Of a stretch of 64,000 nucleotides of DNA, positions 59,198-64,000 are shown piece by piece (within the stretch, counting starts at the first letter, position 1; every line of letters starts with the position of its first letter). The stretch is from Raoultibacter massiliensis (GTDB lineage Bacteria; Actinomycetota; Coriobacteriia; Coriobacteriales; Eggerthellaceae): the NCBI RefSeq assembly GCF_900199545.1, contig NZ_LT962670.1, positions 852,379 to 916,378 on the forward strand, written 5' to 3'. Below the pieces are notes generated by a model, which made no database searches, was not told the origin of the DNA, and saw only the letters and a program-made list of their open reading frames with translations. The translations under genes were made by a program, and so were the position numbers.

Positions 59198-59236
59198 TGG
59201 CGGATTTTCGCACCCACCGCGCCGCCAGCGCTTTTT
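59198..59236 (+). terminator. Possible terminator after the PNPOx-like gene
   Basis: TGGCGG (59198-59203) may pair with CCGCCA (59222-59227), followed by a TTTTT run at 59232-59236. Confidence 0.4.
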
Positions 59237-59252
59237 CTTCGCGTTCCGCCCG

Positions 59253-60143
59253 TTAAAACAGGCTTGCCTGCTCTTGCTCGACATGGTTTTGGCTTGCCCT
59301 GATGATGTCGTCCATGCGGTAGAGCATGCCGGCTTTTTCGCAACGCGCTCTGAGCAGATCGAGGATGTCGTTCAGTTCGAGGCTGTAACAGAAATACGAC
59401 GTCCCGTAGGTGTTGCTGAAGCGCTTTGCGAGTTTGGGGGACATGGCTTTCAGCTTGCGCATGAAGTATTCCTTCTGCCCATCGCGGATGGAGATGCCGC
59501 CGAGCGTGTAGATGAACCGCGCGCCGTTTTCGTGGGCGAGCTCGACGATCTCCTCGATGTTTTCGCGCGTATCGGTGACGAAGGGAATGAGAGGCGTGAG
59601 CATGACGCCCGTGAACAGCCCGCAGCTGCTCACCTCCTTCATGGCTGCGAAGCGTTCGCTCGGAGCGGGCGCGCAAGGCTCGAGCGTTCGTGCCAGATCG
59701 TCGTCTGCGGTGGTAATGGTGAACCGTATGTTTGCCGAGCGCGCCCGGGCAACCCGCGTGAGCACGTCGATGTCGCGGGTGACAAGGGGGCTTTTCGTGT
59801 TGATGTCGGCTCCGAAGCGGCAGTCTGCGATGATTTCAAGCGCACGCCTTGTCAGCCCGAGCTCTTCTTCGCAGGGGTTGTAGCAATCGGAGACGACCCC
59901 GGTGCTGATGACCCCTGCCGCTCTCTTCGCATGAAGGGATTTGGCAAGCAGGATGTCGGTGTCTTCCTTAGCCTGCACCTCGTTGAAATTCTTGATGCCG
60001 TAGCAGTTGCTGCGGTTGTCGCAATAGATGCAACCATGGGGGCAGCCCCTGTACAGGTTTATGATGTAGTCGATTCCGAACCATTCGGAAGGCTCGTAGC
60101 GAGACCTCTGGAGGATGGTTTTCGCGGGAATCATCCGAACCAT
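59253..60143 (-). CDS. SPL-family radical SAM protein (copy 2)
   Basis: A 296-aa paralogue of the protein at 54755. The cluster motif is GCPHGCIYCDNR (CxxxCxxC), followed by NTKSPLVTRDIDVLTRVA and a C-terminus ending ASLF. AAAAGGAGC precedes the ATG at 60143. As for copy 1, the fold suggests DNA- or protein-directed radical chemistry but the substrate is not known. Confidence 0.9.
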   Translation of the reverse strand: MVRMIPAKTILQRSRYEPSEWFGIDYIINLYRGCPHGCIYCDNRSNCYGIKNFNEVQAKEDTDILLAKSLHAKRAAGVISTGVVSDCYNPCEEELGLTRRALEIIADCRFGADINTKSPLVTRDIDVLTRVARARSANIRFTITTADDDLARTLEPCAPAPSERFAAMKEVSSCGLFTGVMLTPLIPFVTDTRENIEEIVELAHENGARFIYTLGGISIRDGQKEYFMRKLKAMSPKLAKRFSNTYGTSYFCYSLELNDILDLLRARCEKAGMLYRMDDIIRASQNHVEQEQASLF

Positions 60144-60281
60144 GTACTTCGCTCCTTTTCGGTCGATGCTGCGTTGCGTCGCAGCGTACATAAGTAATTA
60201 CCGAAATAGTATAGCGAAGCGCATCCGCATACCTGTGGGCATCGTGAGGATTCGGAATGGCGAAGTTGCGCGCGGCTTTTC

Positions 60282-60953
60282 TCAAGCGCGGCGCACGGGG
60301 TGCCGAAGTACCGTTCTCATGTTCTCCGGCTTTGATTTGCGCGGGTCGCCGAGGTAGATCTCGTGGTGCCTCCGCGCAACGGGGAACGGTTCCTGCGCAT
60401 CCGAGATCTCGTTTTCGAAACCCTGCTCTTCGACGAACCGTTCAAGCAGCGCGATGGAGGCGGGTTCGTCGTCATAAGGGCCTTTGTGCATTATCTGGGC
60501 GCACAGCCCTTCTTCGTAGATTTCGAATCGGGCGGGCGAGGGGTCGATTTCCGGTTTCTTCCGAGCGACTTGCGCGACGGCCCATTCGAACACCTCCGAG
60601 GTGACGAATTCGGGTTGCCTTATCATCGCGATCCAGGAGAACGCGCTTTTGTCCTTCACTGCGATGCCGTCGAAAGGAGCGCCTTCGTTCCACCACAGCC
60701 CTTCGAGCGGAGGAACCACGTAGTCGAAGTATCCCTCGGGCTGGTCGCCTGACATCTTCGACATCTTGATGGTGAATGCGATGGCGTACAGGATACCGAC
60801 GGCGCGCTGATACTGTCCGCCCCCCTCGTTGGGATCGCCTTTGCCGGCGACCATAATGAACCCCATGGCCGGCACGTCGACGATTGAGGGTTTGGTCTTT
60901 GGGAGGTACAGATCGCGGTACTCCTTTTTAAAGTCGAACTTCGCCTCTGCCAT
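60282..60953 (-). CDS. GyrI-like domain protein
   Basis: A 223-aa protein of the GyrI-like/effector-binding family (PAMGFIMVAGKGDPNEGG, AIAFTIKMSKM, EGLWW, MHKGPYDDEPASIALLERF, HHEIYLGDPRKS). Such proteins bind small hydrophobic ligands; this subfamily is related to SAV1337-like cyclopropane-amide hydrolases. It begins 30 bp after the second GyrI-like gene, with which it likely forms an operon. Confidence 0.88.
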   Translation of the reverse strand: MAEAKFDFKKEYRDLYLPKTKPSIVDVPAMGFIMVAGKGDPNEGGGQYQRAVGILYAIAFTIKMSKMSGDQPEGYFDYVVPPLEGLWWNEGAPFDGIAVKDKSAFSWIAMIRQPEFVTSEVFEWAVAQVARKKPEIDPSPARFEIYEEGLCAQIMHKGPYDDEPASIALLERFVEEQGFENEISDAQEPFPVARRHHEIYLGDPRKSKPENMRTVLRHPVRRA

Positions 60954-60983
60954 GGGATTCCTTTCGATTCGTCTTGTCGGCGA

Positions 60984-61454
60984 CTATGCCTTGATTGCTA
61001 TGTAGAGATCGATATCGGTATCGTTTTGGTCCTCCGAGGGCGGGTACGCCTCGAAGTCGACAGTCCAGGCTCGCTTTGCCGCCAGATCCTCCATGGCCCA
61101 GATTTCATCCCATGCTTTGATAACCGTGTTGACGCAATCGCCGTGGACGGTGAACTTAGCATAAGTTCCCGCCGGGATCACAAGCTCTTCCATTTCCTCG
61201 GGCAGCGCACCCTGCGCGCTTTCGCATCCGACCATCATGGCGTAGGACTCGTCCGCCATGTCGTAATCGTAATACAAACCATAGCATGCATAGGGTTCGA
61301 CCGAAGCGTTCGGCACCGATTCGGCCATGCCGTCGCTCATGAACGATTGCCACACTCCGCCGATCTTTTCGGCGCAGTCGGGGGCGCTGTTGGAGGTGCG
61401 GATGGTCGGCCCGACGATGCGGCGCTCGGGAAGTTCGACGATGGTGTATTCCAT
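60984..61454 (-). CDS. AraC-effector/GyrI-like small protein
   Basis: A 156-aa effector-binding-domain protein (ELPERRIVGPTIRTSN, WQSFMSDG, YACYGLYYDYDMAD, IPAGTYAKFTVHGD, IDLYIAIK). AAAGGA precedes the ATG at 61454. It has no DNA-binding domain, so it may act as a ligand sponge, hydrolase or sensor partner. Confidence 0.9.
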   Translation of the reverse strand: MEYTIVELPERRIVGPTIRTSNSAPDCAEKIGGVWQSFMSDGMAESVPNASVEPYACYGLYYDYDMADESYAMMVGCESAQGALPEEMEELVIPAGTYAKFTVHGDCVNTVIKAWDEIWAMEDLAAKRAWTVDFEAYPPSEDQNDTDIDLYIAIKA

Positions 61455-61497
61455 GTTTTTCCTTTCGATTGTGATTGTCTTAGCCAGAATACCGAGC

Positions 61498-61524
61498 ATT
61501 AGAGGACAGGGCATGTCCTCTAAT
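61498..61524. repeat. 11-bp perfect inverted repeat
   Basis: ATTAGAGGACA (61498-61508) and TGTCCTCTAAT (61514-61524) enclose a 5-nt loop. It lies between the WYL regulator stop (61578) and the GyrI-like start (61454), so it may be a terminator for the former or an operator for the latter. The centre GGACAGGGCATGTCC resembles that of the 55651 hairpin. Confidence 0.75.
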
Positions 61525-61577
61525 CGCAAAGAATTGAAAATTCGATGGGATGGGGTTCTTCGAACCGGCTTTCAGAG

Positions 61578-62486
61578 CTATCGATATGTATCGGCCACCT
61601 GTTGCGCCTGTTCGCGTAGCCAGTTGCGCAGGTCGGCCGGCTCGATCGCCTCGAGATGCGATCCGAATGACAAGAGGTAGAAACGGGTGCGCTCGTCGAG
61701 GGAGCACGTGAGCGTTACCTCGAGCCTTCCATCGTCGAGGTATCCGATCATGTCGGGCGCAAACTCTTCGCGCACCCGTTCTTTCGACGAAGCGTCGAAG
61801 CGCAGCACGAGTTTGTCGGGTCCGTGGGGGCGGCTTCCCGATTCGCCAAGCGATTCGGGAAGGGCTCGCATGGCGAACTGCTCGGAAAGCATCTCCATCT
61901 CCTCCCATCGGATGCGAAACAGCTTGAACGTGCGCCACGCCTGCCTTTCGAGGCAAAACGCTCTCACGTACCAGCATGATTCCTTGAATACGAGGCGTGC
62001 CGGCTCCACGGTGCGTACCGATGCGTTGCCCGCGGCGTCGTAGTAGGGGAACCGCAGCAGATGCCGTGTGCATATCGCGCGCCGGATGATGTCGAAGGCG
62101 TGTTTGTACTCCGGGGGAGCGCCCCAGAACGAGAAGTCCATATCGAGCCAGTCGACGGGTTCGCGCTGAAATACGCGCGCGAGCTTGTCGCGAACCGCGT
62201 CGTCGTCGACGGCGCCGGTTCTGCCGAGCGCCGAAAGCGCTGCGAGGATCTCTTCCTGCTCCGATTCCGATACGAGCGATTTGTTGAGCACGTAATTATC
62301 GAGCAGGTGGACTCCGCCGCCTTTCCCCCTGGTCATGTAAACAGGAATTCCCGCACCCGAGAGGGCCTCGACATCGCGCCTGATCGTACGGGCTGAAACT
62401 TCGAGTTCGCGCGCGAGCTCTTCGGTGGTCATCCGCCGTCTTTCCATCAGGAGGTAGACTATTTCGAAGAGGCGCCCCGTCTGCAT
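61578..62486 (-). CDS. WYL-domain transcriptional regulator (YafY type)
   Basis: A 302-aa protein: N-terminal HTH_11 (RLFEIVYLLMERRRMTTEEL, VSARTIRRDVEALSGAGIPV), a WYL domain (RTVEPARLVFKESCWYVRAF) and a C-terminal WCX domain. It starts 5 bp after the GNAT gene stop, so the two form an operon. Targets could include the downstream GyrI-like genes, as such regulators often sit next to ligand-binding partners. Confidence 0.93.
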   Translation of the reverse strand: MQTGRLFEIVYLLMERRRMTTEELARELEVSARTIRRDVEALSGAGIPVYMTRGKGGGVHLLDNYVLNKSLVSESEQEEILAALSALGRTGAVDDDAVRDKLARVFQREPVDWLDMDFSFWGAPPEYKHAFDIIRRAICTRHLLRFPYYDAAGNASVRTVEPARLVFKESCWYVRAFCLERQAWRTFKLFRIRWEEMEMLSEQFAMRALPESLGESGSRPHGPDKLVLRFDASSKERVREEFAPDMIGYLDDGRLEVTLTCSLDERTRFYLLSFGSHLEAIEPADLRNWLREQAQQVADTYR

Positions 62487-62490
62487 GGCG

Positions 62491-63189
62491 CTACCTGTTC
62501 GTTTCGGTACGGTGCGTCGGGTCGATGCGCCGCAGGCTCGCATCGAGATCGTCTGCTGGGCGGCGCGTCTGCGGGTTCGCTTCGGGGGCGCCTGTTTGGG
62601 GGGGAGTTCGCAGGACCGCTTCGACGAGATGCCCGTCGAGCTGAGAGGCTGCGACAAGAGGGCTCGGCTCGCCTGCGAAATCTCCGATCTGCTTTTGGTA
62701 CCACGCAACGTCGTGCCAGGCTCCGCATTTGAATCCCGCTTGCCGCTGAGTCCCCATAAGCGAGAAACCTAGGGAGCAATGCAGGCCGACACTTGCTTCA
62801 TTGGGTATTGTGATCAGGCTGAATACGTTGCGAACACCCTGGGCTGCCAGCAGATCGATGACCGACTCGCACAGTCTGCGGCCTATGCCCGCACCCTGTT
62901 TTTTCGGATCGAGGTAAACCGACAGCTCGGCATTCCACGCATACGCCGCACGCTCGCCGATGCGGTGGGCGTAGGCGTATCCCGCGAGCTCGCCTCCTGC
63001 TTCGGCGACGATGTAGGGGTAGCATTCCATGGTATCGCGCATTCTCTGCTCGAATTCCGCCTTCGAGGGCGTCTGGGTTTCGAACGTGACGGGGGAGGCT
63101 TCGACATAAGGGGCGTAGATGGCGAGAATGCCTTCTGCGTCGTCGATGCGGGCGGGTCTCAAAACTATGCCTCCGGCTGGCGCGGTCAT
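62491..63189 (-). CDS. GNAT acetyltransferase, phosphinothricin-acetyltransferase-like
   Basis: A 232-aa protein. Residues 1 to ~175 are a PAT-type GNAT (LRPARIDDAEGILAIYAPYV, SVYLDPKKQGAGIGRRLCES, PNEASVGLHCSLGFSLMGTQ, FKCGAWHDVAWYQ). The last ~55 residues are a Pro/Arg-rich tail absent from typical PAT proteins. AAGGAG precedes the ATG at 63189. It probably acetylates a small amine or amino-acid analogue. Confidence 0.9.
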   Translation of the reverse strand: MTAPAGGIVLRPARIDDAEGILAIYAPYVEASPVTFETQTPSKAEFEQRMRDTMECYPYIVAEAGGELAGYAYAHRIGERAAYAWNAELSVYLDPKKQGAGIGRRLCESVIDLLAAQGVRNVFSLITIPNEASVGLHCSLGFSLMGTQRQAGFKCGAWHDVAWYQKQIGDFAGEPSPLVAASQLDGHLVEAVLRTPPQTGAPEANPQTRRPADDLDASLRRIDPTHRTETNR

Positions 63190-63339
63190 GCGGGCTCCTT
63201 GAAATTGGGAAAGCGAAACGATATGCGGTTCGAACGAATCCCATCCTAGCAGAACGGGCTCGTGGTAGGCTTGGTGCCATGTAAAATACCGAGTCGCTGC
63301 GAACGGTTGCGACGGGGATTGCTTGCGAGGAGGCGTGTA

Positions 63340-63618
63340 ATGGAACGGTTGACGGCAAAGCGCGACGAGGGCGGCTACGAGGTCGATGCCGGCTTGATCG
63401 AGTGCGGCGAAGGAACCTGCCGCGGTCGGGCGATCGATCGCCTGGCGGCTTACGAAGACATGCAGGAGATGCTGGAAGCCCAGTATGAGAAAACAGCCGA
63501 GCGGCTCGAAGTGCTCAAGGCGCAGGGAAAGCTCAAAACGGCGCAAGCCCAGCAGCTGCTTGCGCAGAAACTCACGTACTCGAACATGCTCGGTCTCATA
63601 GGGGTTCATTCCGATTGA
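63340..63618 (+). CDS. Small prophage-type coiled protein
   Basis: A 92-aa protein starting MERLTAKRDEGGYEVD, a beginning seen in many short proteins of gut phages and prophages, followed by a helical region (AYEDMQEMLEAQYEKTAERL). GAGGAGG precedes the ATG. No other phage genes are near. Function unknown. Confidence 0.75.
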   Translation: MERLTAKRDEGGYEVDAGLIECGEGTCRGRAIDRLAAYEDMQEMLEAQYEKTAERLEVLKAQGKLKTAQAQQLLAQKLTYSNMLGLIGVHSD

Positions 63619-63808
63619 TCGGCTGGGATCGGCCCATTCGATGAAAGCTCGATTTATGTGGAGATTCGAATAATGCGTCTTCGCGGATCGGGCTTTTTTG
63701 TCACAATAAGACACGCGTCCGATCGCATCGGATCGGGCAGATCGTATCCAAAAACGCGGGCCTGCCGATCGACGGGCCTTTAACTTCGGAATATCGGTGG
63801 AATGCGGC

Positions 63809-64000
63809 ATGGCTAAACAGATCTATGTGGGACATAAACCGCGATGGTACGAGAGCCTGCCCGTATCGCCTGCCGTGCTTGCCGTTGTGCTCGCCGTGCT
63901 TGTGATCGGGGGAGGGGTTTGGGCCCTGTCGGGGTTGTTCGCCTCTTCGGGCGAGCCCGCCGAGCCCGAAGCGGAGTTAGGCGATGCAACCGAGGCGGTT
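63809..64000 (+). CDS. Membrane protein, N-terminal part (3' end outside window)
   Basis: An open frame from ATG 63809 that runs off the window: 64 codons seen. A short cytoplasmic stretch (QIYVGHKPRWYESLP) is followed by one membrane helix at about residues 22-43 and then a Glu/Pro/Ala-rich extracytoplasmic linker. GGTGGAA lies 9 bp before the ATG. The family cannot be named from this fragment. Confidence 0.7.
   Translation, partial: MAKQIYVGHKPRWYESLPVSPAVLAVVLAVLVIGGGVWALSGLFASSGEPAEPEAELGDATEAV

Noticed and set aside
1..64000. CRISPR arrays, rRNA, tRNA, insertion sequences, integrated phage
   Set aside because: I saw no regularly spaced repeats, no rRNA or tRNA sequence and no transposase or integrase genes; the 92-aa phage-type protein at 63340 stands alone.

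Overview
The window looks like an ordinary chromosomal stretch (no phage, plasmid or IS genes) of an anaerobic gut or host-associated actinobacterium of the family Eggerthellaceae. The basis is the moderately high GC, the many Tat-exported molybdo- and flavo-reductases, and the repeated LuxR-type regulators that carry a ~12-helix membrane half, a combination typical of Eggerthella, Gordonibacter and relatives. The genus cannot be fixed from the sequence alone. The window cuts one gene at each end.

Layout. (1) 1-12.3 kb: two related cytosolic molybdopterin-enzyme modules. The first is the C-terminal part of a molybdoenzyme, a 114-aa [4Fe-4S] protein and a small MCYxC zinc-ribbon-like protein; a LysR regulator converges on it. 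The second is membrane LuxR regulator, MFS, molybdoenzyme, 114-aa [4Fe-4S] protein, a second very similar MFS, terminator and a second MCYxC protein. They resemble the Moco-dependent catechol dehydroxylase modules known from Gordonibacter and Eggerthella; substrates are unknown. A GntR/ABC set lies between them. (2) 12.5-30.7 kb: three exported flavoprotein reductases, each next to its own membrane LuxR regulator, separated by housekeeping genes (dtd, crcB, IMPACT-type protein, flavodoxin, TfoX C-domain). The third reductase carries an FMN-attachment motif and heads an operon with ApbE, a NusG_II protein, a Gx-family membrane protein and an EcfT-like protein: the parts list of a flavin-based extracellular respiration (FLEET-type) locus. 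(3) 31-38.6 kb: a Tat-exported DMSO-reductase-family enzyme, its four-cluster ferredoxin and TorD-like chaperone, followed by a histidine kinase with a predicted periplasmic c-type heme (CxxCH), a response regulator and a radical SAM protein translationally coupled to it. No membrane anchor subunit is present.

(4) 38.7-47.7 kb: TipA-like MerR regulator with a classical 19-bp-spacer promoter, recN, a MarR regulator, and a T-box-controlled ECF transporter operon (TrpP-like S component, two ATPases, EcfT), then endonuclease IV. (5) 47.7-53.8 kb: response regulator / ABC transporter / histidine kinase set, a winged-helix-membrane-Ada-like fusion protein, and a membrane-anchored hydrolase ending in a 9-bp tandem repeat. 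(6) 54-64 kb: yjdF with a probable yjdF-motif riboswitch, two paralogous SPL-like radical SAM proteins, a Bro-N protein behind a LexA-box promoter, an NTF2-like/3-alpha-HSDH-like SDR pair, TfoX N-domain and PNPOx-like genes, two GyrI-like proteins, a GNAT/WYL pair, a short prophage-type protein and the start of a membrane protein.

Working together: much of the window serves respiratory or reductive use of many different organic electron acceptors, with each enzyme under its own one-component or two-component regulator. Functional assignments rest on recognised motifs and gene order, not on database searches, and enzyme substrates are open.
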